Assembly (NCBI GenBank): GCA_012934845.2
Contig: WNNJ02002153.1
Span: 1 to 64,000, forward strand
Length of the DNA: 64,000 nucleotides
Source of the DNA: Pomphorhynchus laevis
Taxonomy: Eukaryota > Acanthocephala > Palaeacanthocephala > Echinorhynchida > Pomphorhynchidae
Direction: 5' to 3'
The notes beneath the pieces are model-generated. The model had not been told where the DNA came from and searched no databases. It saw only the letters and a program-made list of their open reading frames with translations. Positions 11,126 through 22,208 of this stretch are shown here, piece after piece. Within the stretch, counting starts at the first letter, position 1. Each line of letters starts with the position of its first letter. The position numbers were made by a program, and so were the translations under genes.

Positions 11126-11529
11126 TTCATATTCAAAAAATGGATGTTCTTTAGTATAAGCAATGCTTTTCGGAGCTGCGACTTTTATCATATACTTAAT
11201 TACTCCCGTAATTTTATCGAAATCGAAGAACTAATAACGAAAATATAATTAAATAAAAAAAATGAATTAAAGAAAATGGTGGCAGAATCCCGATTTTCAA
11301 CATAGCGAATTGCTAATGATTACAAAATTTACAATTATACAGCCATTTATTTTTACCCACAGCGCCGCCTTTCGGCTACAATTTCACAAGTATTTGCAAC
11401 ATAACGTTTCAAAATTAAAAATTGAATGAACTCCATGAGGTCAAAAAAATCACAGGAATGTGTGTACAGATTACGTCAAAGAAAATAAATTTTAATTTCA
11501 GCTAGTTTAGCCTTCGCAATTAGGCAACC
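11126..11529. other. AT-rich spacer
   Basis: I see no gene. Next to the LINE truncation point there is a small inverted repeat (AATGCATTTTTGAAAAAATGCATTT, about 11098-11122, overlapping the LINE end). The rest is unremarkable. Confidence 0.4.
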
Positions 11530-11770
11530 TTTCTAAGAGACATTTTCGACAAAACAGGACATACAAAGACTGTAGCAAGGAGTCACATTGGTCTGAGCAA
11601 AATTGACACCTACAATACGATGAACAGGTATTGAAAAAAGGCCAAACCGAAAAAAATTGAATGATATCCGTAAAGCGATGCACGCCAGATGAGCGAAAGT
11701 TTAAGAGCTTGTGGATATCTCCAAGATATTTGAGTGTAAGCGGGTATCTAAGTTAGACATTTTGTCATTG
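11530..11770 (+). mobile_element. Possible Tc1/mariner transposase N-terminal remnant
   Basis: A plus-strand frame at about 11538-11640 reads FDKTGHTKTVARSHIGLSK and then TYNTMNRY. This looks like the N-terminal helix-turn-helix of Tc1/mariner transposases (alternation of KTxxARxxGxSK and a Y..I/M.RY segment). In other frames LNDIRKAMHAR follows, in the place of the second helical domain. Stops interrupt it. A possible catalytic-domain remnant lies at 13020-13260. The similarity is weak and judged by eye. Confidence 0.35.
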
Positions 11771-12604
11771 ATACGACTGTACTTAGAAATTGAGTAAAGA
11801 TTTAGAGATAATATAAAGATTTTAAAAAATCTTTACTGATGAGGAAACTATAAAATAATTTACAATTAAGGAACACATTTTTTCAATTAGAATGCTTCTA
11901 TATTTGAAATAGACAGTCCATAAAATCCCGACTTCAATTCATGCGACGGGACGATGTGAATATTATCGATTTATAACATCCCGCATTCGATGGCTTTACG
12001 CTACGAAAAATTGTAATGAAATAACTATTTTAGCCTAAAATTACGGTTATAAGGCAGTTGAATCAGATTCATCTTACAGTTGAATATAATAAATTTATGG
12101 TTTAAATAAGAAACGAATCTTCTAGTCTCGAAATCCAAATAATAACGCATTTTTACAACGAAACCTATCAGTATATTATGATATTATGATATAATATTGA
12201 TAAATATTGATATCCTATATCACCTAATTAATTTCAAATTACAAATTAAAAGTATATGGAAGTTGTAATCAAATGATGAATTATTGGGTTCATGAGTCCC
12301 GAAATTTTTGCTCATTTGCTAAAAATCTATTGGTATTGCTCTTTACTGAAATCATTAAAACGGTACAGTTTAGTGAATGGCATGTTTGTATCATTTGCAA
12401 CTATTTTTTAATGTGCAAAACTTTGAATCTTTATAATGTAGTGAACGGGAATATTGCACCCCCTTGGGATAATCGATGTTCGTTTTAGATGGCAACACGT
12501 GCTTGTAGTGACCTAAATCGAACAAATTAATCTGGTGAACTTATAAATTTACTTTTGAGTTAAGAATCGATCGCATATAAAGCTTTAGGAAATTTTCGAG
12601 CTTC
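11771..12604. other. AT-rich spacer
   Basis: I see nothing I can support. An open frame at 12273-12488 has no recognisable motif and no coding context. Confidence 0.4.
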
Positions 12605-12705
12605 GTATTTTTTGTTTTACTGACATTGTACTTTTTTACATTGAGATCCAGCCAAACGAGCCACCGCTCATCGGCTGTTGTATACTAATAAGAATAATAA
12701 AATCC
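12605..12705 (-). mobile_element. SINE tail copy (inverted relative to 6315-6578)
   Basis: Read on the minus strand, this repeats the SINE tail at 6485-6575, including the AGCC-gat-GAGC-ggtg-GCTC-gttt-GGCT hairpin, TACAATGTCAGTAAAACAAA and a leading ATTATT/TTAG stretch. It differs at several positions. The tRNA-like head is not recognisable beyond about 12705, so it is either 5'-truncated or a different element sharing the tail. Confidence 0.75.
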
Positions 12706-13019
12706 ACACCAACTCGAAATGACATCGCCGTTTGAACGACTTTGGAACCTTGGGCTTTATTTTTTACTTATTCAGTCTATTGTACAATGAAAAAGATTTC
12801 AAATTTTAACCTTATTATAGGTTACAAGTTACTAGCCGCAAATAGTTGTCCGAAATAATCATGGTTACAATAGTAACAAAGATATCAAAATAAACGCTTT
12901 TAAATTGGATCAGTGTGGCACATTTATTTTCAGGGACAAGTTTTTACATCCATGACCGAGTTGTCCGATCGGCTTAAAATAAAATCATAGAGAAATTTAA
13001 AGTTTAGATACTTATAAGT
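12706..13019. other. Spacer between SINE tail and possible mariner remnant
   Basis: I see no gene. The first 50 bases may still belong to the body of the SINE-related element at 12605-12705, but I cannot align them with the body at 6385-6490. Confidence 0.3.
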
Positions 13020-13260
13020 GAAGTGTTCAGAACAAGTTATCATCACTGCATCTCAGGCGAAAGATGGTTTTAGTTCATCATAACACTCGCGATTTAAAAT
13101 TGTACAGAACAGTATTGGCAAAGACTCGCTCAGAACAAAAAATCATCACCCTATCTGACGAAAGATGGTTTCTTTATGCTCATCACTGCTATAATGGATA
13201 CGCAAATCCTCGGCAGCTGATTGAAATCATTTCACATCAAAGATGAAAGCTGGTTATCTC
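13020..13260 (+). mobile_element. Possible Tc1/mariner catalytic-domain remnant, internally repeated
   Basis: A plus-strand frame (13064-13246) contains KIITLSDERWFLYAHHCYN, which resembles the mariner block around the second catalytic acid (pattern I-x-SDE-K/R-W/L-F). Related segments occur just upstream (GERWF near 13058) and downstream (DESWLS near 13243), as if a ~100-bp piece had been duplicated. With the helix-turn-helix-like remnant at 11530 this could be one old transposon split by the SINE tail. This is a low-confidence call. Confidence 0.3.
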
Positions 13261-13875
13261 TTATCAATTGAACATGATTCTTAATATAAATAGGTAAATC
13301 AGTAGACGAGGAAGACAAAATTTGAAGAGCTGGTTGTTTTCACTAGAAGCGACCTAGTCTATACTCGATATTCAGGTGTACGTCATTTAATAAATAAAAA
13401 TAACCTGGAAGAATTGTACGGTTTTTCAGTGTTGGGTGGAAATTTAATAAAAATAGATTTCAATCGACGAGGCATATAGTTAAGTCATTGTTGATGTTTA
13501 AATGTTAAATATTATTTGGTGAGGACTTTTCCAACATATGAAAACTATTTTTTTATCACATATAAATCATTGGTAATTAGCTATAAACCATAGTGGTACA
13601 ACCCAAATTAATTATGCACAATTCTACAAAAAAAATGGTTTTCTCGACTTAAATACAATAAAACCTTTAAAAATAAATAAAACCTTTAAATACGCAAATG
13701 CGAAGGGATAAAATGGTCATTTTATTATTATGATGTCAGGTATTAAGGAGAAGACTGGAAGATACAGGTATAATGAACAAATCAATACATCTGAATTTTA
13801 AGTGATATATCTATGCAGTCACAGGTATATCCAATTTCATTGTTACCATTGAAATTTTGATGACTATTTTTTATT
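13261..13875. other. AT-rich spacer
   Basis: I see no supported feature. Confidence 0.4.
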
Positions 13876-13903
13876 ATTGAATGCGCTTTCCTGCGCATTC
13901 AAT
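13876..13903. repeat. 11-bp-arm perfect hairpin at a LINE 5' boundary
   Basis: ATTGAATGCGC and GCGCATTCAAT surround a 6-base loop (TTTCCT). The hairpin sits immediately before the start of the LINE that runs to 17890 and so may mark its 5' junction. Confidence 0.8.
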
Positions 13904-14322
13904 CACTAGAAGAGGAAATAAGTGTTTTAAGAAAAGCAATTCAAAATATAAATCATTGCCAGTGCAACATGAATTCCAAGGATGTATTAACAAATACATT
14001 CAATAACAGCACTCCTGTTTTATCAAATTTAACTGTGCATTCTAGTGGGTCAATTGTAAATGTTCACAACAAGAGACTCGAAGTAAGCGATTGCATAATG
14101 GATCAGTGTACAACAGGGAATGAGATATCGCAAAATTCCATTAGCAATCATCATATCAATCAAATATCCAATATTACCCCACAAACTCACTCTACACGGG
14201 TATGGAAGAATATTAAAGGACGTCATTTTCGAAGTTCATCCAGTATTGGTCAACAAAATTTGCAACTTGATTCCAAACTTGGTTGATCCAACTGTAAAGA
14301 TCATTCCAGGGATATTAATTCA

Positions 14323-14895
14323 ATGTCTAAATCGTCAGTGATGGTTGCAAATGTCGGAGAATTTTCCGTACATAAAACAGGAAACGGCCAGAATAAAGAA
14401 CCATTAGCACAAACGCTAGATATTAATGCGCGAATGCGTGGCGAAAACCGAAATCGGTGCGTAATCTTTGCTAATATACCGGAATCTAACTCTTCGGAGC
14501 CGCAGCTACGTATTGATCATGACGTGAGTAGAGTTCGGGAAGTATTATCAAAAATATTTACTTCAGGTGAGGAATCTATAGCCTCATCTCTTCTAGTGAA
14601 ATCATTGTTCAGGTTAGGTAAGAAAAATGAAGAACGTCCACGCTTATTGAAAGTGGTATGTAAATCGTCCGACAATGTTAACGAGATCTTACGCAGAGGG
14701 TATAAATTAAAAGGTCAAACTACTAAAATCTCTAAGGATCTCAACATTCAGGATCGTAAGATGCGACATCAAGCTTGGGAAGAGCTAAAGACCAGGAATG
14801 CTTCTGGTGAAAATGACTTAACAATAAGAAATTTTCGTGTGGTTCGAAGAAAGCCATTTGTACGTTGTAATCCAATCAGTCCGTTAATTGCTTAA
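14323..14895 (+). CDS. LINE ORF1 protein, RRM-like segment
   Basis: This is a 190-codon frame of a LINE ORF1, an RNA-binding chaperone-type protein. It has RNRCVIFANIPES at about residue 42, a strand-loop typical of the start of an RRM-like fold in LINE ORF1s. An acidic helix follows, then SLFRLGKK...RPRLLKVVCKS, a helix with EILRRGYKLKG, and ISKDLNIQDRKMRHQAWEEL before a basic end (TIRNFRVVRRKP). The same order (VFRLGKK..RPRLLKV..., NFRVVKWR) occurs at 57250-57540 in another LINE, which supports the call. An upstream frame at 13969-14286, rich in Asn and Ser, is probably the N-terminal part. No PHD-like cysteines are visible in this copy. Confidence 0.75.
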   Translation: MSKSSVMVANVGEFSVHKTGNGQNKEPLAQTLDINARMRGENRNRCVIFANIPESNSSEPQLRIDHDVSRVREVLSKIFTSGEESIASSLLVKSLFRLGKKNEERPRLLKVVCKSSDNVNEILRRGYKLKGQTTKISKDLNIQDRKMRHQAWEELKTRNASGENDLTIRNFRVVRRKPFVRCNPISPLIA

Positions 14896-14979
14896 GTATT
14901 GATCCATCCTCGTTAGATATATTTCCTACTGGACTATCTATAAACGCAGGAACCAGTAAATGTTCAACTCCAATTATTA

Positions 14980-15640
14980 ACGTCGCTTACACAAATATTC
15001 GTAGTATAGTATCGAAGATTGACGAATTTCGGAACAGATTCTTTACATATAAACCTCAAATAATCGCAGTTACCGAAACTTGGCTAAATCATGATATTGC
15101 TGATAGTATGGTAGCTGTGGATGGGTATTCGATCATCAGGGTTGATCGTAAAGTACTACGAGGAGGCGGTGTTGCACTTTATGTCTATCAATGTATAGGT
15201 GTTGACGATTTTGAATGTTATACTGACACAATGGTACTTGTGAACTGATGATGGCGAGTCTATCCCATGTAAGAAATAAAGTTACTATTGCACTATGTTA
15301 TAGATCTCCATGTAGCTTCGTTCTCACTCAGGAATTCTCAGATATTTTGACAAAGGCAGCAATGGGTGACCGGTTCCTCTGTTTAGGAGACTTCAATATT
15401 TCCAGCATCAATATGGATGATCCTCATTCAGGAATAACATCTTCTAGTAAACTAGATCATGACTTGTGGAATTTTCTGTTAGATAGCCTACTTCTTGTTC
15501 AGCATGTATCAGCACCAACTAGGATTATGAATGATCAAAGTTCTTTGTTGGATTTAATTTTATCTAAATCATTAACAGATGTGCGTGACATTATGCATGA
15601 AGCACCCATAGGAGTTAGTGATCATTGTGTATTGCTTTTT
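14980..15640 (+). pseudogene. LINE APE-type endonuclease, interrupted
   Basis: This domain nicks target DNA for target-primed reverse transcription. The N-half reads AYTNIRSIVSKIDEF, then IIAVTETWLNHDI (with the catalytic Glu of the ETWL motif), then LRGGGVALYV. The C-half is in the frame from 15248: LCYRSPCS, LCLGDFNISSI (catalytic D and N of GDFN), a loop, and GVSDHCVLLF (catalytic SDH). A stop near 15247 separates the halves, so all catalytic motifs survive but the frame does not. Confidence 0.85.
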
Positions 15641-16229
15641 CACTTCTCAGGGATTTCAAATAATATTATCGACGAAGTCGAAACTAAAATCTTCAAGCAT
15701 TGTTGGTATCGTGCGGATCAGTGTAAAATTCTTCAAGCAGCATCGACTATGAACTTTGTAGGCGCTAGCGACGATGTTGAAGATTGTTGGAAAGTTTTCC
15801 GTTCAGCAATGTGAGAAATAATAGAAAAATACGTTCTTACCAAGATCGTGCATAAAAATAAAAAAGTGAATCCTCCGTGGTTTAATAGAGAACTTAAATC
15901 AGAACTAAGACGAAGAAACCGACTGTTTAAATTAAGCTGCAAGGACAATACTTATCCACAGGAATACGTCAATTGTCGTAACTTTTTCGAAAAGCTTAAA
16001 AACGCAAAAAATTTAACTACGAAATAAGAATTGCTGCGGATTTTCATAGTGCACCAAAACGATTTTGGGCTCACATACGTAGAAATAGGACAATTCCTCC
16101 TGCGATTTCGTCTCTTCGTATTAATGATAACTTTATCACATCGCCTCAAGATGTAGCCGATACGTTTGCGTCGACTTTTCAACTCGTAACTAATAACACA
16201 GAAATTAACCAGCAATCTCGTGTAAGCCA

Positions 16230-17772
16230 TTCACGAAGTTATTTTGATGTTACTACCGAGGAGGTTTATAGTGAGTTAAATTCTTTACGACATTCATCAC
16301 CTGGTCCGGATGGATTACATCCCCAGATACTAAAGATATTATCAACATTTATTGCTTCACCGTTAGCTTATTTGTTTCAACTATCACTAGCTAAGTCAAT
16401 TCTACCGTTAGATTGGAAAATCGCCACTGTAGTGCCAGTCCACAAAAAAGGAGATCGTCACAATCCTGAAAATTATAGAGCAATAAGCCTTACAAGTGTC
16501 GTATGTAAGATGTTAGAGCGCATATTGTATCGGCGATTACTATCCTATCTTGAATCATCGAACTTGTTAGATAATTCGCAACATGGTTTTCGTCCTGGAC
16601 GTTCTTGCATGTCTAATCTTTTATGTGCACGCGAAGCATGGGTTGATGCAGTTGCGCAGGGTCATGCAGTTGATGTCGTGTATTTCGACTTCAGTCGGGC
16701 CCTTGATAGGGTTCCCCACAATATGTTGATTGAGGCTCTTGTAGAATACGGAATTGAAATTCCTATTATTCGATGGATTCACGCTTTCCTATCTGATCGT
16801 TCTTTCAGAGTTCGAGTTGAAAATTGCTTATCTAGACCGTCAAATTTATCAATGGGTGTTCCTCAAGGATCGGTGTTGGGTCCATTATTATTCGTCATAT
16901 TTCTGAATAGTTTGCTACGCTCTCTAAAATGTAAAAAATTAGCATTCGCGGATGATCTTAAAATATGGAATGTTATAACATGCTATGCCGATATGCAAGA
17001 CTTACAAGATGACATAAATATGGTTAATAGGTGGAGCGAACTGACCGGAATCATGATTAACATTACTAAATGTGTCCACCTCAGATTTGGTCGTAGTGAT
17101 TCACCATATGATTATTCTGTTTGCGGTGAGATTATTCCCACAAATTCGTACACAAAAAATCTTGGGATAATTGTTCAGAATTCGTTTAAAACCGGCCTCA
17201 ATACTGAAAATATATGCAACATGTCGAGAAAAATTATTTACATGATCAAAAATACCTTTAGTTCGCTTCCACCGTCTCAGTTCTCACTATTATATAAGGC
17301 GTTGATCAGACCAATCATTGATTATGCTTCGCCGGCGACTTTTCCTTCTACGCGTGGTGAAATAAACCAATTAGAAAAGATTCTTCGCCGATTTTCCAAG
17401 CTATGTTATGGTCTTCGGAACATCGCCTACTGTGAAAAACTAAGCCAACTAAATATTACTTCAGTTTACAAGAGATATGTGTACAATGATTTATTACAGT
17501 TATGGCGAATGATCCATGTCTTTCCTGGTTATCCATCGGAATCCGTTATTCTAAATGATCGCCCGAGCTACAGAGGACACTCTTTATCAGTTGTTGTGCA
17601 ATCACACGAGAAATGTCATAGATACTTACGATTATCTCACAGAGCGGTAAACCTATGGAACCGATTGCCGAATTCGATCGTGTCTATGGCACAGTACAAA
17701 TCTTTCCAGAATGCGCTGAGCATGTGGATAAAAAGAGAAGATTCTTTGCAGGAAATATATAACTATATGTGA
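16230..17772 (+). CDS. LINE reverse transcriptase, open RT and thumb
   Basis: The frame is open from the EEVYSELNSLRHSSPGPDG block (about 16258) to the stop at 17770-17772. RT motifs in order: VVPVHKKGDRHNPENYRAISLT, SQHGFRPGRSC, VYFDFSRALD (catalytic Asp; SRALD instead of the commoner SKAFD), GVPQGSVLGPLLF, FADDLKIW (catalytic pair), then TKCVHLRFG, a thumb with YKALIRPIIDYASPATFPS, and RGHSLSVVVQSHEK with LSHRAVNLWNRLP near the end. It belongs to the same family as the truncated copy at 10583-11125. The 5' parts of the element are broken, so the frame is probably no longer translated usefully. Confidence 0.9.
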
Positions 17773-17890
17773 CAATTTATTATTGCTGAACTACTTTTTT
17801 TTTCTTTTTTTTCTTTTCTTAATATTGTGATCAGACAAAATGACTCTTTTATGTGTCAAAGTCTTGTAATAATTTTTTTTAATAATATAA

Positions 17891-18302
17891 TTTTTTATTT
17901 AATATAAAACATTAATAAAACATTTTAAAGGTTACCCGCAAATGGGCCCTAATTTTGTCGGAAAATATATCATTTTTCATTTTTTTCATTTGCCGCAGTC
18001 ACTCTGGTAAGTCTCTTTCTGTTTGAAAAGTCGAAATCCGCTGATATTGTACGCGTGAACATCGAAGCGCCGCAGAACAAATTTTTGCAATGGACATACT
18101 GATATATGTCCTGATCGAAGCGATCGTCTCATTATATTCAGTTTTTTGCCGTTCAGCAATTTTTAGAGCCAATAATTTGATACATGCTCTTGCACTTTTG
18201 CCAGCACCGCCAGTAGTCGCCCAAATAAGGGGGCAAAATGAGCTGTGCTCTAATGTAGTAATAAATAATAATAATTATGCACGCTACTTTAATCCTATTT
18301 AA
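17891..18302. other. Spacer between two LINEs
   Basis: I see no clear gene. An open frame at 18090-18302 has no recognisable motif. Direct repeats of CATTACCTAATA at about 18310 and 18332 mark the 5' end of the next LINE. Confidence 0.4.
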
Positions 18303-19841
18303 ATGACAACATTACCTAATACCATGATGTCATTACCTAATAAAACATCTCCTTCTGACCCAATTCCAACTCACTTGCTTAAAAATATCTGCTCCTCTAT
18401 CTCACCCTTCCTAACCACATTGTTCAACTCGTCCATCCGTAGCCGTACATTTCCTTCCATCTGGAAATGCGCCACTGTTCGTCCTCTCATCAAAAAGCAA
18501 TCTCTCGACTCCTCACTACCATCTTCGTACCGTCCAATCTCACTTCTCCCAACCCTCTCTAAACTCCTTGAGCGTCTCGTTCTCAAGCAAGTTAATACAT
18601 ATCTCTTTTCCTCTAACTTGTTTCCTCCCTTCCAAGCCGCTTTTCGCTCTAATCACTCTACTGAAATTGCCTGTCTTAAAGTTTATAACGACTTACTCAT
18701 ATCGCGCGATCATAAATTATGTAGTGTCATAGTTTCTCTTGATCTATCGTCTGCTTTTGACATCGTCGATCACTCGATTCTTCTACATCGCCTTCGTCAT
18801 GATTATGGCTTCTCTTTACCCACTGTATCATGGTTTTCTTCATATCTGTCAAACCGTACATTTCGCGTCTATTCTAACTCTTCTCTCTCCCATCCTTCAT
18901 CCATCCCGACCGGTGTTCCACAAGGCTTTGTATTAGGCCCTATGCTTTTCTCTCTTCTTCTCGGTGACTTGTCTTCGATTTCTCATAAATTTAACTTCCA
19001 TGTTATGCAATATGCTGATGACATTCTCATCTATGCTCACGCACCTGCTTATCGTATTCATGATCTTAGTGTTTCTGTTTCCAGCTGTCTTGTCTCAATT
19101 TCCAATCATCTTTCTTCCCTTCGCCTTTCTCTGAATCCTGATAAATCTAAAATTATGTGGATCCTACCTCGAAGCTTCGGCGTAGAACCTCCTTCCGTAT
19201 CATTAAATTCTACAATTCTTCCTATCGTTGATAATCTCGTTTTCCTAGGCTTTCATTTCGACAACCGACTTTCACTTAAACCTTTCGTTAGAGATAAAGT
19301 ACGCTCATCTACCTTGATACTCCGCAACCTCCGTCAAGTTCGTAGATTGATCGATTTCCCTTCTTGTATGACTCTCATATCTTCTCTTCTTTTCTCAAGA
19401 CTTGATTACTGTCTTAGTCTATTTTCCAACTCACCTAAATCCACTCTTCTTCCTTTACAACGCATCATCAACGCTGCCGTCCGAGTTCTCCTCCGTCTTC
19501 GTCGTTTTGATCATACATCTCACTATCTTGTTTCTCTTGATTGGCCTACCATTTATTGTCGTGTTCAAATTCGTCTTCTTATCATTGCTTTTCGCCTTAT
19601 AACTTCTCATACCCCTTCATTTCTCAACCTTCCTTTTCTCGACAATTCTCGTACTGTGTATTGTGCTCTGCGTTCCCGTAATTCCCTTCTTTTACATGTC
19701 CCAAACTACTCTACCTCCTTTGGACTCCGCTCCTTCATTGTGGCTGCTCCTCTATCGTGGAATCAACTGCCTATTCATATCCGCCAATCAACATCTATGC
19801 CGTACTTCAAACGCCAAATCCAATTTTATTTCAACAATTAA
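18303..19841 (+). CDS. L2-like LINE reverse transcriptase (512 codons, uninterrupted)
   Basis: RT and thumb of an L2/Rex-Babar-like element within the CR1 group. Motifs: TSPSDPIPTHLLK near residue 15, VRPLIKKQSLDSSLPSSYRPISLLP near 59, FQAAFRSNHSTEIA near 110, IVSLDLSSAFDIVDH with the catalytic Asp at 147, GVPQGFVLGPMLF at 204, MQYADDILIYAH with the Asp pair at 239-240, KSKIMWILPR near 275, SRLDYCLSLF near 365, PLQRIINAAVRVLLRLRRFDH near 383 and a C-terminal SFGLRSFIVAAPLSWNQLP. It has no stop, and it is the best preserved RT of this family in the window. The remaining copies (20456, 22216, 24660, 37556, 54236) are decayed relatives. Confidence 0.92.
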   Translation: MTTLPNTMMSLPNKTSPSDPIPTHLLKNICSSISPFLTTLFNSSIRSRTFPSIWKCATVRPLIKKQSLDSSLPSSYRPISLLPTLSKLLERLVLKQVNTYLFSSNLFPPFQAAFRSNHSTEIACLKVYNDLLISRDHKLCSVIVSLDLSSAFDIVDHSILLHRLRHDYGFSLPTVSWFSSYLSNRTFRVYSNSSLSHPSSIPTGVPQGFVLGPMLFSLLLGDLSSISHKFNFHVMQYADDILIYAHAPAYRIHDLSVSVSSCLVSISNHLSSLRLSLNPDKSKIMWILPRSFGVEPPSVSLNSTILPIVDNLVFLGFHFDNRLSLKPFVRDKVRSSTLILRNLRQVRRLIDFPSCMTLISSLLFSRLDYCLSLFSNSPKSTLLPLQRIINAAVRVLLRLRRFDHTSHYLVSLDWPTIYCRVQIRLLIIAFRLITSHTPSFLNLPFLDNSRTVYCALRSRNSLLLHVPNYSTSFGLRSFIVAAPLSWNQLPIHIRQSTSMPYFKRQIQFYFNN

Positions 19842-19935
19842 CTAATTACCTGTGACCTTTGATGTTCTTTTTTTTGTTTGTTTGTGGTCATGTAAGCGTG
19901 CATTTTGCACGCATTTGCCACGTTAAATAAATTAT
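18303..19935 (+). mobile_element. 5'-truncated L2-like LINE with intact RT and 3' stem-loop tail
   Basis: A 512-codon open frame is followed by a short 3' UTR. The UTR ends in a conserved block: GTGGTCATGTAAGC, a stem GCGTGC (19896-19901), loop ATTTT, GCACGC (19907-19912), then ATTTGCCACGTTAAATAAAT and ATT repeats. The same block ends most L2-like copies in this window. The 5' end lies inside the linker just before RT, so the endonuclease is lost. Confidence 0.9.
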
Positions 19936-20455
19936 TGTATTATTATTAACAGAAATACGCTATATTGCAGCTACTGATCCAATACCTGATGTTCACGTTT
20001 TTTGGCATTTTAAAGTTGACTGACGATCACTCTACTCGTCTACTTTATTGACAATTTGGCTTAATAAAAGTTTTTCTTACATTTTTCAATGTAAAAAACT
20101 ATATATTAGTTTTTTCTAATATATAAAATGCATTTTTATATTTTATAAAAATCATTAATATTTTTATTTATTGAAAATTCGATTTTAATTCGATTTACAT
20201 TTTACAAATTTATTTGAAATCATTTCTGATTTCAAATTAAATCATTGTTGGTAGGGAAAGGTGCAATCTTCAATTTAAGAAACCTATATATTTCTCTAAT
20301 GATTACTATTATCAAACTAGTCATCTAAAGTTTGTTTCCTAATTTTAAGTTGATATTTAAAAAAATTTAAAATCGTCATATGCCCAGGAGATAAAGAGAT
20401 GATGCTACCTTACTAATAATATTTTTTTAAAGTTAAAATTCATTCATAAAACATT
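19936..20455. other. AT-rich spacer between opposed L2-like LINEs
   Basis: I see no gene or repeat I can support. The two L2-like elements on either side point their tails towards this spacer. Confidence 0.4.
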
Positions 20456-22208
20456 ATAATAATTTATTTAACGTGGCAAATGCGTGCTAACTGCACGCTT
20501 ACAAGTACACTAACTAAGAAAAACAGAAAAAGGCATACATTTAAATTAAATTGTTTAAATAGGATCGGATTTGGTGTTTAAAGCAAGGCAGGGAGGTTGA
20601 TTGACGTATATGAATGGGCAGATGATTCCACGAGAGAGGAGCAGCCACAACGAATGAGCGAAAGCCAAAAAAGGTAGAGTAGTTTAGAACATGTTAAAGA
20701 ACAGAATTACGGAAACGCAAAGAACAGCAAACAGGACGATAATTGTCAAGAAAAGGAATGTAGAGAAATGAATGGGTATGAAAAGTTACAAGGCAGAAAT
20801 CAATAAGAAGACAAATTTGAACATGACCATTAATGGTAAACAAATCGATATAAGCAAGATGGTGCAATGTATGATCATAACGAAGAAGACATGATAATTT
20901 AGACGGTTACGTTGACGATGCGTTATAGTGGAAGAAGAGTGGATTTAGGTGATTTGGAAAATAGACTAAAACAGTAATCAAGCCTTTCGAAGATAAGAGA
21001 ATATATGAGAGTCATACAAGAAGGGAAATCGATCAATCTAAAAATTTGACGGATGTTGCGTAAAATCTAGGTAGATGAGTGTACTTTGTCTTTAACGAAA
21101 TGTTTAAGAGAAAGTTGTTGTCGAAATGGAAGCCTTGAAAAAAGATATTATCTACGATAAGAAAAATTGTAGAATTTAATTATACGAAGAGAAGTTCTAA
21201 GCCGTGATGTCGAGGAAAAATCCAAATAATTTTAGATTTATTACTATTCAGAGAAAGGCGAAGGGAAGAAATATGATTGAAAATTAAGGCAAGACAATCT
21301 AAAGCAGAAACATTAAGATCATAAATACGATAAGCATATCCTTGATTAGAGATTATAATGTAATCAGCATATTGAATAACATGAAAGTTAAATGTATGAG
21401 AAATCGAAGACAAGTCACCGAAAAGAAAAGAGAAAAGCAAATAGCCTAATACGGAACCTTGTGGAACACAGGACGGGATGGAAGAAGTGAATAGAGAAGA
21501 GTTAGGACAGACGCGAAATGTACGGTTTAACATATATGAAGAAAACCAAACAACAGTGTGTAAAGAGAAGCCATAATCATAACGAAGGTGATTGAGAAGA
21601 ATCGAATGATCGAATAAGCCCGAAGCAGATGAGAGATCAAGAGAAACTATGTCACTACACAATTTTTGATTGCTCGAGATGAGTAAGTCGTTATAAATTT
21701 AATATAGGCAATTTCAGTAAAGATTTAGAGCGAAAAGCGTGTTAAACGGAGGAAACAAGTTAGAGGAAAAGAGATGTGTATTAGCTTACTTAGAAAAATA
21801 CGACCAATGAGTTTAGAGAGTGCTCGGAGAAGTGTGATAGGACGGTACGAAGATGTTAGTGAGTGGTCGAGAGATTGCTTTTTGATGAGGACAAACGACG
21901 GCGGATTTCCGTTAAAAGGAAATGTGCGGCTACGGATAGACAAGTTGAACAATGTGGTTAAGAAGGGTGAGATGGAGGAGAAGATATTTTTATGCAAGTG
22001 AGTGGGAACTGGGCAAGAAGGAGAAATTTTATTAGGTTATTACAAAAGAACTGAAGAAACCTCATTAAACTAAACGGGAAGGAGGTGGAATAGCTCTAGG
22101 AGAGAAGTATATATAGCGAAGAGAGGGTACAAGGGGCATATGGGTAGAATGGAAAGTAAATCAGATAGCTTATATTGTAGATAAGAAGAAAAATTTTCAG
22201 GATTTATG
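20456..22208 (-). mobile_element. L2-like LINE, decayed, 3' part of a nested pair (continues at 23324)
   Basis: On the minus strand: RT N-terminus at 21997-21725 (SISPFLTTLFNLSIRSRTF, LIKKQSLDHSLTSSYRPITLL), motif A to C at 21662-21180 (VSLDLSSAS, CVPQGSVLGYLLF, QYADYIII with a changed second Asp), a degenerate thumb to about 20580, and the tail with GCGTGC (20482-20487), loop TAACT, GCACGC (20493-20498). Several stops and frame changes are present. The 5' side is interrupted at 22208 by a plus-strand L2 copy and resumes at 23324, with target duplication TTACAAG on both sides. Confidence 0.85.

Larger units (their letters stand above)
13904..17890 (+). mobile_element. Nearly full-length CR1-like LINE (ORF1, endonuclease, RT, 3' tail)
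   Basis: The usual CR1 order is present: ORF1 (13969-14895), APE endonuclease (about 14980-15640), linker (15640-16230), RT (16230-17772) and a 3' tail with T-rich runs. The tail has a TGTGATCAG block, a TGAC...GTCA hairpin and a CTTGTAATAAT end. The same TGTGATCAG and CTTGTAAT blocks occur in the tail at 10441-10510. Frame damage: a stop after the endonuclease N-half at about 15247, a TGA at 15812-15814, and a frame change near 16020 in the linker. ORF1 is also split near 14286-14323. It is therefore inactive but not very old. Confidence 0.9.
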
